Shown: positions 27,927 to 36,329 of the stretch, piece by piece
Position numbering within the stretch: position 1 is the first letter of the stretch
Layout of the letters: each line of letters begins with the position of its first letter
NCBI GenBank assembly: GCA_934476675.1
Contig: CAKSOE010000013.1
Span: 1-62,507 of the forward strand
DNA: 62,507 bases
DNA from: an uncultured Clostridia bacterium
GTDB lineage: Bacteria > Bacillota > Clostridia > UBA1381
Direction: 5' to 3'
The notes under the pieces: model-generated
Databases searched by the model: none
Seen by the model: only the letters and a program-made list of their open reading frames with translations
Told to the model about the DNA's origin: nothing
Position numbers and translations under genes: made by a program

Positions 27927-28025
27927 TTACACGATATCGCTGAGTTTATCAGCAACTTCACGCTGTTTGTTTGGGTACAGATGTGAGTACGTCTGAAGTG
28001 TTGTTTCAATATTTTGTGGTTTTAT
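27927..28025 (-). pseudogene. Tyrosine recombinase (integrase) C-terminal remnant
   Basis: On the minus strand the bases ending at TAA 27929-27927 encode 'PQNIETTLQTYSHLYPNKQ' and a short tail 'REVADKLSDIV'. This is the typical end of phage and conjugative-element integrases, and it contains the catalytic tyrosine in 'TYSHLYPN'. Within about 10 codons upstream the frame has a stop, and no further integrase is visible. Only some 30 codons survive. It marks the former presence of an integrative element. Confidence 0.8.
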
Positions 28026-28048
28026 TCAAATATTGGCTCAAGTAATAC

Positions 28049-28086
28049 AAAAATCGGTTGCAACTTTGGATTTGCAACCGATTTTG
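28049..28086 (-). terminator. Bidirectional hairpin terminator after the XRE gene
   Basis: AAAATCGGTTGCAA (28050-28063) pairs perfectly with TTGCAACCGATTTT (28072-28085). It lies 36 bp beyond the stop of the XRE gene, with T-rich sequence on both exits. Confidence 0.7.
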
Positions 28087-28121
28087 TCTACAGACTGCTG
28101 TTTTTGCATGAGGAAGATACA

Positions 28122-28364
28122 TTATAATGACAGCAAATCACTGTAATCGGCGTGCAGTACTTTTGCAAGAAAAACTATCTCAATATCCGTCACAAACCGC
28201 TTGCCGCATTCTATGCGCTGTATAGCGTTTTTGTCGATGTCAAGTCCGGCAAGCTGCAATCTGTCCGCAAGCTCACGCTGCGATATTTTCATCGCTTTTC
28301 TGTATTCCGCAACCTTTTTGCCGCAGATATTATTCAAATTTTCGCTTGTTTTATTTATAAACAT
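28122..28364 (-). CDS. XRE-family helix-turn-helix regulator
   Basis: The 80-residue single-domain DNA-binding protein (Cro/cI type) carries the motif 'ISQRELADRLQLAGLDIDKN' then 'AIQRIECGKRFVTDIEI' at residues about 27-65. It is probably a homodimeric repressor that controls itself and the divergent membrane-protein gene, because two near-identical 19-bp palindromes lie between them. Small regulators of this kind are common in integrative elements, and the integrase remnant next door fits that origin. It has no sensor or toxin domain. Confidence 0.85.
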   Translation of the reverse strand: MFINKTSENLNNICGKKVAEYRKAMKISQRELADRLQLAGLDIDKNAIQRIECGKRFVTDIEIVFLAKVLHADYSDLLSL

Positions 28365-28381
28365 AAAAAAACCTCCAATTT

Positions 28382-28400
28382 TGACATTTAGTACTTGTCA
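28382..28400. promoter_or_regulatory. Operator 1 (XRE palindrome)
   Basis: TGACATT-TAGTA-CTTGTCA, an imperfect 19-bp palindrome. Its right half contains the -35 (TTGTCA) of the promoter for the zinc-ribbon gene, so binding should block polymerase. Confidence 0.6.
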
Positions 28401-28423
28401 ATATAAAAATTATATGTTATAAT
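28395..28423 (+). promoter_or_regulatory. Promoter of the zinc-ribbon/DUF4352 gene
   Basis: TTGTCA (28395-28400), 17 bp, TATAAT (28418-28423). It is a near-consensus promoter flanked by the two palindromes. Confidence 0.7.
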
Positions 28424-28434
28424 TAATTAAAATA

Positions 28435-28453
28435 TGACATTTAGTGAATGTCA
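28435..28453. promoter_or_regulatory. Operator 2 (XRE palindrome)
   Basis: TGACATT-TAGTG-AATGTCA, a perfect 7-bp inverted repeat. Its centre is 53 bp from operator 1 (about five helical turns), just downstream of the expected transcription start. Confidence 0.65.
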
Positions 28454-28470
28454 AAAATGAGGAGGATAAT

Positions 28471-29127
28471 ATGCCAAAGTTAATTAAATGCAAAAGCTGC
28501 GGTAAGGAAATTTCAAGCAACGCAAAAGAATGTCCGTTCTGCGGCGGAAAAAATAAAAAACCTTTTTATAAAAAATGGTGGGTGTGGGTTATTGCGGCAA
28601 TAGTTGTTATAGGTGCAGCCGGAGGAGGAAAAACCTCTCAAAAGCCGACAACGGATATGCCGCAAAGTACGGAAACAGCGGCTGCTAATAAGCAGAATAA
28701 GCCCGAAGAAACGGTATATTCTGTCGGAGATACCGTTACAACGGATAAGTTTGAAATTACCGTAAAAAATGTACAGACAAAAACTTCGGTAGGTACGCAG
28801 TATCTTTCATCGACTCCCTCGGAGGGCGGAGTATATGTATGCGTGGATTTTGAATATAAGAATATATCGCAAAAACCTGTGGCGGCATATTCATGCCCTA
28901 AAATAAAGCTTAAAGACCCGAACGGCACTTCATACGACGGCGATATAAGCGCCGGTACATATTATGCGACGGAAACAGACCCCGACCGCAAGGTTTTAAG
29001 CGACTTGAATCCCGATATAAAAGTAAAAGATTCTGCTGTTTTTGAAATTTCAAAAACAGCTTACGAGGCAGGCGGATTTACTGTTTGCGTTGACGCAGAT
29101 AAAGATTTTGATGTAAAAATAAATTAA
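28471..29127 (+). CDS. Zinc-ribbon, single-pass membrane protein with DUF4352 domain
   Basis: The start is ATG 28471 behind GAGGAGG, giving 218 residues. Residues 1-27 form a zinc ribbon with two CxxC pairs ('CKSCG', 'CPFCGG'). A membrane helix covers about 36-52 ('WWVWVIAAIVVIGAAGGG'). A Thr/Gln/Asn-rich spacer leads to an Ig-like DUF4352 domain (about 80-218; 'SVGDTVTTDKFEITVKNVQ', 'YVCVDFEYKNIS'). The zinc ribbon should face the cytoplasm and the DUF4352 domain the outside. The function is unknown. It is controlled by the divergent XRE regulator if the paired operators are real. Confidence 0.8.
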   Translation: MPKLIKCKSCGKEISSNAKECPFCGGKNKKPFYKKWWVWVIAAIVVIGAAGGGKTSQKPTTDMPQSTETAAANKQNKPEETVYSVGDTVTTDKFEITVKNVQTKTSVGTQYLSSTPSEGGVYVCVDFEYKNISQKPVAAYSCPKIKLKDPNGTSYDGDISAGTYYATETDPDRKVLSDLNPDIKVKDSAVFEISKTAYEAGGFTVCVDADKDFDVKIN

Positions 29128-29171
29128 AAAACATCTGAAATGCCGAATTTCCGGCATTTCAGATGTTTTTT
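29126..29171. terminator. Bidirectional terminator between convergent genes
   Basis: An 18-20-bp perfect stem (AAAACATCTGAAATGCCG and its complement) with a 6-nt loop has A/T runs on both sides. It separates the DUF4352 gene and the carboxypeptidase gene. Confidence 0.9.
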
Positions 29172-29173
29172 GG

Positions 29174-30313
29174 TTAATTGGTTTTTCCGGCAAGCATAGC
29201 TATAAAACCGCCAATAATTGAAAAAAAACCTCTTTTAGGCACATCATTGGCGGCTGTTATATCAATACTGCCGCATTCTTCTTCACCGTGCAGGAATGTC
29301 ATTGTTCCTATCTTTTGCCCTGCCTTTACGGGTGCGGTGAGCGTTTCTTCCATTTCTGTCTTAATCTGAGTCTGCTCGATGTCGTTTTTTTCGGCAAGCT
29401 CAAAGAAATTATCGCCGCATACAGCCGCAACGTCCGCCGCTTGCCCTTTTTCAACCGTTATGCGGCCGATTTCGGAGCCTTTTTCGGCAAGCGTGTTTAT
29501 TTTATAGCTTGCAAATCCGTAGTCGAGCAATACGCGCGCGGAGGAAAAACGCTTTGCGGAGGTCGGTGCTCCTAAAACAACCGCAATAAGCTGCATATTG
29601 TTCCTCAATGCCGTCGCGCTCAGACAGCACAGCGCCTTTGAAGTAGAGCCTGTTTTAAGTCCGTTTGCGCCCTCATAAAATCTGACAAGCTTATTGGTGT
29701 TGGCAAGCTTGAATTTGCCACCGCGCAGCTCATCTGTCCATATTGAGGTATAGTCGAAAATTTTCTTGTGCTTGATAAGTTCGCGCGACATTATCGCTAC
29801 GTCACGTGCGGAAGAATAGTGATTATCCTCGTCAAGACCGTTTGTATTCATAAAATGCGTGTTCTGCATACCGAGCTCCGCGGCTCGTGCGTTCATGCGT
29901 TCGACAAATGCGTCCTCACTGCCTGCAAGATGCTCCGCCATTGCAACACAGCCGTCATTTGCGCTTGCCACCGCAATACCCTTTAACATATCCTTTACAC
30001 TCAGCTGTTCTCCTGCTTCAAGAAACATTGTCGAACCGCCGTAGCTCATGGCATTTTCGCTCACGCTTACCATATCGTCAAGCGTAATAGCGCCGCTGTC
30101 CACCGCCTCCATTATAAGCAGCATCGTCATAACCTTTGTTACGCTTGCGATCGGAAGCCGTTCGTCCGCATTGTCCTCGTAAAGCGCCTTTCCGGTTGAT
30201 TCCTCCATTAAAACAGCCGCTTTTGCGTCCGTTTCAAGTGTGGGTTTTTCCGCATATACGCTCATGTTGAGCATAAATACGGAGCATATAATCAAACAAA
30301 GGATTTTTTTCAT
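29174..30313 (-). CDS. D-alanyl-D-alanine carboxypeptidase (PBP5/DacF type)
   Basis: The 379-residue low-molecular-weight penicillin-binding protein removes the terminal D-Ala from peptidoglycan stem peptides. A signal peptide (about 1-21, 'SVYAEK') leads to the catalytic core: the SVTK motif with nucleophile S57 and K60, SAN at 117-119, and KTGS at 220-223. The C-terminal 'PBP5_C' beta domain follows, and a hydrophobic tail ('GFFSIIGGFIAMLAG') may anchor it to the membrane. It stands alone, convergent with the DUF4352 gene. It is the first gene of the core-like region. Confidence 0.9.
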   Translation of the reverse strand: MKKILCLIICSVFMLNMSVYAEKPTLETDAKAAVLMEESTGKALYEDNADERLPIASVTKVMTMLLIMEAVDSGAITLDDMVSVSENAMSYGGSTMFLEAGEQLSVKDMLKGIAVASANDGCVAMAEHLAGSEDAFVERMNARAAELGMQNTHFMNTNGLDEDNHYSSARDVAIMSRELIKHKKIFDYTSIWTDELRGGKFKLANTNKLVRFYEGANGLKTGSTSKALCCLSATALRNNMQLIAVVLGAPTSAKRFSSARVLLDYGFASYKINTLAEKGSEIGRITVEKGQAADVAAVCGDNFFELAEKNDIEQTQIKTEMEETLTAPVKAGQKIGTMTFLHGEEECGSIDITAANDVPKRGFFSIIGGFIAMLAGKTN

Positions 30314-30432
30314 ATATATTTCAGCCCTTTCTGTCCGGCGTATTCTGTACCGGAATTAATATGTATTTATGATTTACATTTGAGTAAAATTTATTCAGAT
30401 AAAAGGCTAATATGATAATAGCGTAAAAAGGT

Positions 30433-30461
30433 TTGACTTTTGGGATAAATGATGTTATAAT
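30433..30461 (+). promoter_or_regulatory. Promoter of the DUF512-der-plsY-gpsA group
   Basis: TTGACT (30433-30438), 17 bp, TATAAT (30456-30461). Strong consensus. Confidence 0.7.
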
Positions 30462-30527
30462 GTCAATGACATAATGGGATAATATTTACAAATTCCGAAT
30501 ACAGCAAAAGGAGCTGACTTTTTAGCC

Positions 30528-31850
30528 GTGAGAAAGGCAGATACTACAATTAAATATGTTGAGCCTTTTTCGATTGCCGAGGAGGCAGGTCTTGAAGCGG
30601 GCGACAAGCTTGTTAAAATCAACGGTCATGAGTTTCATGATATTCTTGAATACCGCTATCTCATATCGGAATACGAAATTACGATAGAGGTGGAAAAAAA
30701 AGACGGTGCGGTTGAAATAATAACGGTTGAATCTAACTATGAGGATTTGGGAATAGAATTTCGCGAGGGTTTAATCGATAAGGCGCAAAGCTGTACAAAC
30801 AAGTGCATTTTTTGTTTTATCGACCAGCTGCCGAAGGGTATGAGGGAGACGGTGTATTTTAAGGACGATGATACAAGGCTGTCTTTTTTGCAGGGGAATT
30901 ATGTAACCCTTACGAATATGTCCGATGAAGAAATAGATCGTCTTATCGCTATGCACGTTTCGCCGATAAACGTTTCGGTTCATACAACGAATCCGGAATT
31001 AAGGTGCAAAATGCTCAATAACCGTTTTGCCGGAAAATGCTTTGAAATAATGAAAAAATTCAAGGCAAACGGAATACAGATGAACTGCCAGATTGTACTT
31101 TGCCCCGATATAAACGATAAATCGGAGCTTGAACGTTCGCTGCGTGATATGGCGTCGCTTTATCCGTATGTAAACAGTATTTCAGTCGTGCCGGTGGGAC
31201 TGACGGCTTACCGTGAGGGATTGTATCCGTTAAAGCCGTTTAATTCCGAAACCTCGGCAGAAACGATTGACCAGGTGGAAAAAATGCAGAACGAGTTTTT
31301 GGAAGAACTGGGAACAAGGCTTGTGTATTTATCCGATGAATTTTATGTCAATGCAGGCAGAGAAGTGCCCGAAGCGGACTCATACGAGGGTTTTCCGCAG
31401 ATAGAAAACGGTGTAGGCCTTATGGCAAGTATGCAGGAGGAGTTTGACAGCGCTATAAAGCTTATTCCGGATAAAAAATTCAGCCGTCATGTGGTTGCGG
31501 CAACGGGCGAAATAGCATATGATTTTATAAAAAGCCTTGCGGAACGGATTGAAAAAAAGGCAAACGGCGTTAAAATTGACGTCTATGCTATAAAAAACAA
31601 CTTTTTTGGCGGCGGAGTAACTGTTTCGGGACTGGTGACGGGCGGAGATATAATTGCTCAGCTTAAAGATAAGCCGAAAGGCGATATTCTGGCGATTCCG
31701 CAAAGTATGCTCCGTGACGGCGAAGATATATTTCTTGACGACTTAACGGTTGATAATGTTGAAAAAGCTCTCGGTATGCCGATTGTGCCGATTATGAATG
31801 ACGGCTATGAATTTATAGAAAAGCTTATCGGCTGTGAGTTGGAATTTTAA
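30528..31850 (+). CDS. DUF512 / PDZ radical SAM protein
   Basis: The 440-residue protein has a PDZ-like N-terminus (about 8-60, 'FSIAEEAGLEAGDKLVKINGH'). A radical SAM-like cysteine cluster follows, CTNKCIFC (C89, C93, C96), and then the DUF512 domain. In Firmicutes this family is almost always encoded next to der, as here. The molecular function is not established; the cluster suggests a 4Fe-4S radical enzyme. It starts with GTG. The ribosome site AAAGGAG is 14 bp upstream, rather far. Confidence 0.85.
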   Translation: MRKADTTIKYVEPFSIAEEAGLEAGDKLVKINGHEFHDILEYRYLISEYEITIEVEKKDGAVEIITVESNYEDLGIEFREGLIDKAQSCTNKCIFCFIDQLPKGMRETVYFKDDDTRLSFLQGNYVTLTNMSDEEIDRLIAMHVSPINVSVHTTNPELRCKMLNNRFAGKCFEIMKKFKANGIQMNCQIVLCPDINDKSELERSLRDMASLYPYVNSISVVPVGLTAYREGLYPLKPFNSETSAETIDQVEKMQNEFLEELGTRLVYLSDEFYVNAGREVPEADSYEGFPQIENGVGLMASMQEEFDSAIKLIPDKKFSRHVVAATGEIAYDFIKSLAERIEKKANGVKIDVYAIKNNFFGGGVTVSGLVTGGDIIAQLKDKPKGDILAIPQSMLRDGEDIFLDDLTVDNVEKALGMPIVPIMNDGYEFIEKLIGCELEF

Positions 31851-31872
31851 TCAGAAAGGTTTAGGTAGTTTA

Positions 31873-33198
31873 ATGAAACCAACAGTAGCAATAGTAGGCA
31901 GACCAAATGTGGGCAAGTCTACGCTGTTTAACAAAATAACAGGTCAGCGTATAAGCATCGTGGAGGATACTCCGGGTGTAACGCGTGACAGAATATATGC
32001 GGACGCATCGTGGCTTGATAAGCATTTTACGCTTATTGACACAGGAGGTATAGAGCCGGCGTCAAAGGATGAAATACTTGTGCAGATGCGCCGTCAGGCA
32101 CAGTTGGCGATTGAAATGGCAGACGTTGTGGTGCTTATGACAAACGTCCGCGACGGCGTTACGGCAAATGACAGCGATGTTGCCGCAATGCTTTTAAAAG
32201 CACAGAAAAAAATAGTTCTTGCAGTTAATAAGGTGGATAATATAGGAGATCCTCCGTTTGAGTTTTATGAATTTTACAATCTCGGTCTTGGCGACCCGAT
32301 TGCAATTTCTTCAACTCACGGTTTGGGCGTCGGCGATTTGCTTGACGAAGTGACAAAGCTGTTTCCGGAGGAGGCGGATACCTCGGAGGACGATGACGAA
32401 ATCAAGGTTGCCGTAATCGGCAAGCCGAATGCCGGAAAATCATCGCTGATTAACAGAATTTTGGGTGAGGACAGAGTTATAGTAAGCAATGTTGCCGGAA
32501 CAACGCGTGATGCGATAGACTCGCATTATGAGCATGACGGCGATAAGTTTTTGTTTATCGATACAGCAGGTATGCGCAAGAGAGGAAAGATAGACGAGGC
32601 GGTTGAAAGATACAGCGTTGTGCGTTCGCTTGCGGCGGTTGACCGCAGCGACGTATGCGTGATAATGATTGACGCATCGGAGGGCATTACGGAGCAGGAC
32701 ACAAAGATTGCGGGATATGCGCATGAACAGGGCAAGGCGTGTATCTTTGCGGTGAATAAATGGGATATTATAAAAAAAGATGATAAAACCATGCGTGTTT
32801 TTGCAGACAGAGTGCGTGAGGCGTTTGCATTTATGTCATATGCTTCAATAGTGTTTATAAGTGCAAAAACGGGACAGAGAGTAGATAAGCTTCTTGACGA
32901 GATAAAGGCGGTAAATGAACAGCATAAACGCAGAATAACTACAGGAATGTTAAATGACGTAATTAACGAAGCTACCGCAAAGCAGCAGCCGCCGTCAGAC
33001 AAGGGCAGACGGTTAAGGCTTTACTACGGCACGCAGGCATCAACTGCGCCGCCAACCTTTATACTGTTTGCAAATTCTAAGGAACTGTTCCATTATTCGT
33101 ATCTGCGTTATATTGAAAATCAGATAAGGGACAATTTCGGCTTTAACGGAACTCCGATAAACTTTATTATCAGAGAAAAGAATGAAAAGAAAATGTAG
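31873..33198 (+). CDS. der: Ribosome biogenesis GTPase Der (EngA)
   Basis: The 441-residue protein starts at ATG 31873; the frame extends upstream into the DUF512 gene but lacks a ribosome site there. It has two tandem GTPase domains, each with a P-loop (GRPNVGKS at 8-15, GKPNAGKS near 180) and the G3/G4 motifs ('DTGG', 'NKVD'; 'DTAGMRKRGKI', 'NKWD'). A C-terminal KH-like domain follows. Der is essential for assembly of the 50S subunit. Confidence 0.95.
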   Translation: MKPTVAIVGRPNVGKSTLFNKITGQRISIVEDTPGVTRDRIYADASWLDKHFTLIDTGGIEPASKDEILVQMRRQAQLAIEMADVVVLMTNVRDGVTANDSDVAAMLLKAQKKIVLAVNKVDNIGDPPFEFYEFYNLGLGDPIAISSTHGLGVGDLLDEVTKLFPEEADTSEDDDEIKVAVIGKPNAGKSSLINRILGEDRVIVSNVAGTTRDAIDSHYEHDGDKFLFIDTAGMRKRGKIDEAVERYSVVRSLAAVDRSDVCVIMIDASEGITEQDTKIAGYAHEQGKACIFAVNKWDIIKKDDKTMRVFADRVREAFAFMSYASIVFISAKTGQRVDKLLDEIKAVNEQHKRRITTGMLNDVINEATAKQQPPSDKGRRLRLYYGTQASTAPPTFILFANSKELFHYSYLRYIENQIRDNFGFNGTPINFIIREKNEKKM

Positions 33199-33212
33199 GA
33201 GGCGGACGGTGT

Positions 33213-33935
33213 ATGAATACGGCAATATGGAATGTTTTCGGAAAAGGAGCGCTTGCCGCGGCAGGCGCTGCGGCGCTTGTGGCATATTTGATCGGCTCAA
33301 TAAATGCGTCAATTATTATTTCTCGTGCGGCAACGGGTGAGGATATACGCGAGAGCGGCTCGGGCAATGCCGGTGCGACAAATATGCTCAGAACTCACGG
33401 CAAGGGGCTTGGAGCGCTTACGCTTTTGATAGATATTTTAAAGGGCGTTGCTGCGGTGGGATTGGCAATGCTTTATGTAAAATACTATCATTCGGAGTAT
33501 ATAACGGGCTTGTGGGGCAGCGCTGATTTACAGATGTGGCAGGAAACCCTTGATTGGATTTCTCTGCCGTACATTGCGGGATTTTTTGCAATACTGGGGC
33601 ATAATTTTCCGTTGTATTTCGGCTTTAAAGGCGGAAAAGGCGTTGCAACATCATTAGGCGTTGTACTGATGCTCGACTGGAAAACGGCGGTTATAGCGCT
33701 TGTTGTGGCGCTGGTGGTTATGCTTGTCTCAAAGTATGTGTCGCTCGGTTCGGTTACGGCAGGGATTTTATATATTATTCTGGGGATTTCAAAAATGTTT
33801 TACGACAGCAGTTGGAATCCGATCCGCCTTGTACTTATAATTTTAATAGGCGGACTGCTTGTTGTGAGACATCGCACAAACATACAGCGGCTTATGTCGG
33901 GTACTGAAAATAAGCTGAGTTTTAAAAAGAAATAA
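33213..33935 (+). CDS. plsY: Glycerol-3-phosphate acyltransferase PlsY
   Basis: The polytopic membrane enzyme has 240 residues and transfers acyl groups from acyl-phosphate to glycerol 3-phosphate, the first step of phospholipid synthesis. Conserved signatures are 'YLIGSINASIIISR', 'SGSGNAGATNMLR' and 'FKGGKGVATSLG'. It sits between der and gpsA. Its substrate is made by gpsA, so the pairing is functional. Confidence 0.94.
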   Translation: MNTAIWNVFGKGALAAAGAAALVAYLIGSINASIIISRAATGEDIRESGSGNAGATNMLRTHGKGLGALTLLIDILKGVAAVGLAMLYVKYYHSEYITGLWGSADLQMWQETLDWISLPYIAGFFAILGHNFPLYFGFKGGKGVATSLGVVLMLDWKTAVIALVVALVVMLVSKYVSLGSVTAGILYIILGISKMFYDSSWNPIRLVLIILIGGLLVVRHRTNIQRLMSGTENKLSFKKK

Positions 33936-33949
33936 AGAGGTGATACGTA

Positions 33950-34948
33950 ATGAAAGCAGCGGTAATAGGCTCCGGCGGCTGGGGAACAGCCGTAGCAATG
34001 CTTTTGGCAAGAAACGGGCATAACGTATATTTGTGGTCATGGAAACAGGAGGAAACGGACAGATTAAACCGTGACAGGGAGAATAAGGAATTTCTTCCGG
34101 GCGTAAAAATGCCGGATAGTATAATCTGTACGCACGATATGGGCGAATGTGCCGACAGCGCGGATTTGATTGTGACCGCAGCGCCGTCCGTTGCAACGCG
34201 TACAACGGCGCACGAACTTTCAAAATTCGTAAAAGAAGGTCAGAAAATACTTAATATTTCCAAAGGGTTGGAGGAAAATACGCTTATGCGGCTTTCGCAG
34301 GTTTATGCGGAGGAAATACCGCAGGCGGATATTTCGGTTATGAGCGGTCCGTCTCATGCGGAGGAGGTTGCAAGGCAGCTCCCGACAACAAATGTTGTCG
34401 CTTCAAAAACGCATGAAACAGCCGAATTTATTCAGTGCATATTCATGAACGATGTTTTTCGGGTGTATACTTCGGAGGATATTGTCGGCGTGGAGCTGGG
34501 CGGTGCGCTTAAAAACGTTATTGCGCTGTGTGCCGGAATTTCCGACGGCTTAGGCTACGGCGACAATACAAAGGCTGCGCTTATGACGAGAGGAATTGCC
34601 GAAATAGCAAGACTTGGAATTGCAATGGGTGCGGAGGAAAACACATTCTTAGGACTTTCGGGAGTGGGAGACTTGATTGTTACCTGCACAAGTATGCACT
34701 CCAGAAACAGGCGCGCCGGAATACTCTTGGGAAAAGGCAAAAGCTTGCAGGAAACGCTTGATGAGGTTCATATGGTTGTCGAGGGCGTTAATACGGCAAA
34801 GGCAGCGTATGAATTGGGGCAGAAATACCATATAGATATGCCTATAACAGAACAGGCAAACGCAGTGCTGTTCGAGGGGAAAAATCCGCGCGAGGCGGTT
34901 AATTCGCTTATGACGCGCGAGAGAAAAAAGGAAAAAATAGCAAGATAA
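33950..34948 (+). CDS. gpsA: NAD(P)-dependent glycerol-3-phosphate dehydrogenase
   Basis: The 332-residue cytosolic enzyme reduces dihydroxyacetone phosphate to sn-glycerol 3-phosphate. The Rossmann motif GSGGWGTA (7-14), 'SGPSHAEEVA', the catalytic-lysine segment 'VELGGALKNVIALCAGI', and 'TRGIAEIARLG' are visible. It follows plsY by 14 bp, with GAGGTGATA as ribosome site. Confidence 0.95.
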   Translation: MKAAVIGSGGWGTAVAMLLARNGHNVYLWSWKQEETDRLNRDRENKEFLPGVKMPDSIICTHDMGECADSADLIVTAAPSVATRTTAHELSKFVKEGQKILNISKGLEENTLMRLSQVYAEEIPQADISVMSGPSHAEEVARQLPTTNVVASKTHETAEFIQCIFMNDVFRVYTSEDIVGVELGGALKNVIALCAGISDGLGYGDNTKAALMTRGIAEIARLGIAMGAEENTFLGLSGVGDLIVTCTSMHSRNRRAGILLGKGKSLQETLDEVHMVVEGVNTAKAAYELGQKYHIDMPITEQANAVLFEGKNPREAVNSLMTRERKKEKIAR

Positions 34949-34966
34949 AAAGAGGTTGAAAATTTA

Positions 34967-36316
34967 ATGAAGGTTGTTATTATCGGCGGCGGCAAAGTCG
35001 GCAGAAAGCTTGTTTCGGAGCTTAATTCCGAGGGACATGACGTTATTCTGATTGACATTAAAAGCTCCGTAACGGCGCAGCTGCAAGACCAGTATGATGT
35101 TATGGGCATATGCGGCAGCGGCTCGGATATTGAGGTTTTAAAGGAAGCCGGAATAAAAAATACGGATTTGCTTGTTGCAGTAACGGATAAGGACGAATTT
35201 AATGCCTTGTGTGCGGTTATCGGCAAAAAGCTGGGTGCAAAAAAATGTGTTGCACGTGTCAGAAATATGGAATATTCCAAACAGCTGCCGTTTATGCGAG
35301 ACGTTTTGGGAGTTAACCATATCGTTAATCCCGAATATTATGCGGCGTCCGATATATCGAGAACTCTGCGTTTCCCTGCCGCAATAAAGACGGAAACGTT
35401 TGCGCGGGGGAGAGTGGAACTGGCGGAAATGCGTATGCCGGAAAGCCTTGACGGAAAGGCGTTAAGGCAGATATACACCACATATAAGGTAAAGGTTCTT
35501 ATATGTGCGGTGCAGCGCGGCGACAGCGTAATCATTCCGAACGGTGATTTTATATTAAGAAGCGGAGATAAAATTTATATAACGGCAACTCATGCGGCAC
35601 TGGCATCGTTTTTAAAGCTTACCGGAATTGATAATCAGCGTATCAAAAACGTACTTATTATCGGAGGGGGAAGAATTGCTTTTTATCTGGTAAAGCAGCT
35701 TTCGGAAATCGGTATGAAGGTAAAAATAATCGAACATGACATGAATCAGTGTGAACTTTTGGCGGGTTATTTTTCAAATGTTACGGTGGTCTGCGGCGAC
35801 GGAACGGATCAGCAGGTACTTGAGGAGGAGGGAATAAATACATATGATTCTCTTGTGAGCCTTACGGGTATCGATGAAGAAAATATAATTATTTCCATGT
35901 ACGCAAAAACGAAAAAGAACATGGATAAGGTTATAACCAAAATTGACCGCGATATAATGCCGCAGGTAATAACGGCAACTGGCATAGACAGCATTGTATC
36001 CCCGAAAGACATAACCTCAAATACGATTTTGCGCTATGCGCGTGCAATGGAGGTATCAGAGGATACGGAAATAAATGCACTTTACAGAATAGTAGGCGGA
36101 CGTGCGGAGGCAATAGAATTTCGCATTACTCGTGAATCCGCATTGACTTCAACTCCGTTAAAGGAGCTTAGATTAAAGGATAACATACTGATAGCCGCAA
36201 TTATAAAAGGAAATCAGGTTGTAACCCCCGACGGTGATTCTACCATAGAGGTCGGGGATTCGCTTGTGCTTGTGACAACGAAGCCTTTGAAAAAGCTCGG
36301 CGAAATTCTGATGTAA
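34967..36316 (+). CDS. trkA: Trk potassium-uptake regulatory subunit TrkA
   Basis: The 449-residue peripheral membrane protein has two RCK units, each a Rossmann TrkA_N domain ('VIIGGGKVGRKLVSEL' near 3; 'LIIGGGRIAFYLVKQL' near 228) followed by a TrkA_C domain. It binds nucleotides and gates the TrkH channel encoded 13 bp downstream. Length and domain count match the classical TrkA. Confidence 0.93.
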   Translation: MKVVIIGGGKVGRKLVSELNSEGHDVILIDIKSSVTAQLQDQYDVMGICGSGSDIEVLKEAGIKNTDLLVAVTDKDEFNALCAVIGKKLGAKKCVARVRNMEYSKQLPFMRDVLGVNHIVNPEYYAASDISRTLRFPAAIKTETFARGRVELAEMRMPESLDGKALRQIYTTYKVKVLICAVQRGDSVIIPNGDFILRSGDKIYITATHAALASFLKLTGIDNQRIKNVLIIGGGRIAFYLVKQLSEIGMKVKIIEHDMNQCELLAGYFSNVTVVCGDGTDQQVLEEEGINTYDSLVSLTGIDEENIIISMYAKTKKNMDKVITKIDRDIMPQVITATGIDSIVSPKDITSNTILRYARAMEVSEDTEINALYRIVGGRAEAIEFRITRESALTSTPLKELRLKDNILIAAIIKGNQVVTPDGDSTIEVGDSLVLVTTKPLKKLGEILM

Positions 36317-36329
36317 CGGGGGCGTGGAT

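Larger units (their letters stand above)
27322..28121. other. Gene-poor stretch with mobile-element debris and hairpins
   Basis: About 800 bp without a convincing gene. The first 200 bp contain overlapping inverted repeats (GGGGAA...TTCCCC at 27330-27361, CCCCCT...AGGGGG near 27357-27377). Downstream lie four terminator-like hairpins and, on the minus strand, the tail of a tyrosine recombinase. A 116-codon minus frame at 27230-27580 looks like chance translation of repeat sequence. The pattern suggests a decayed integrative element between the sugar operon and the XRE gene. Confidence 0.55.
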
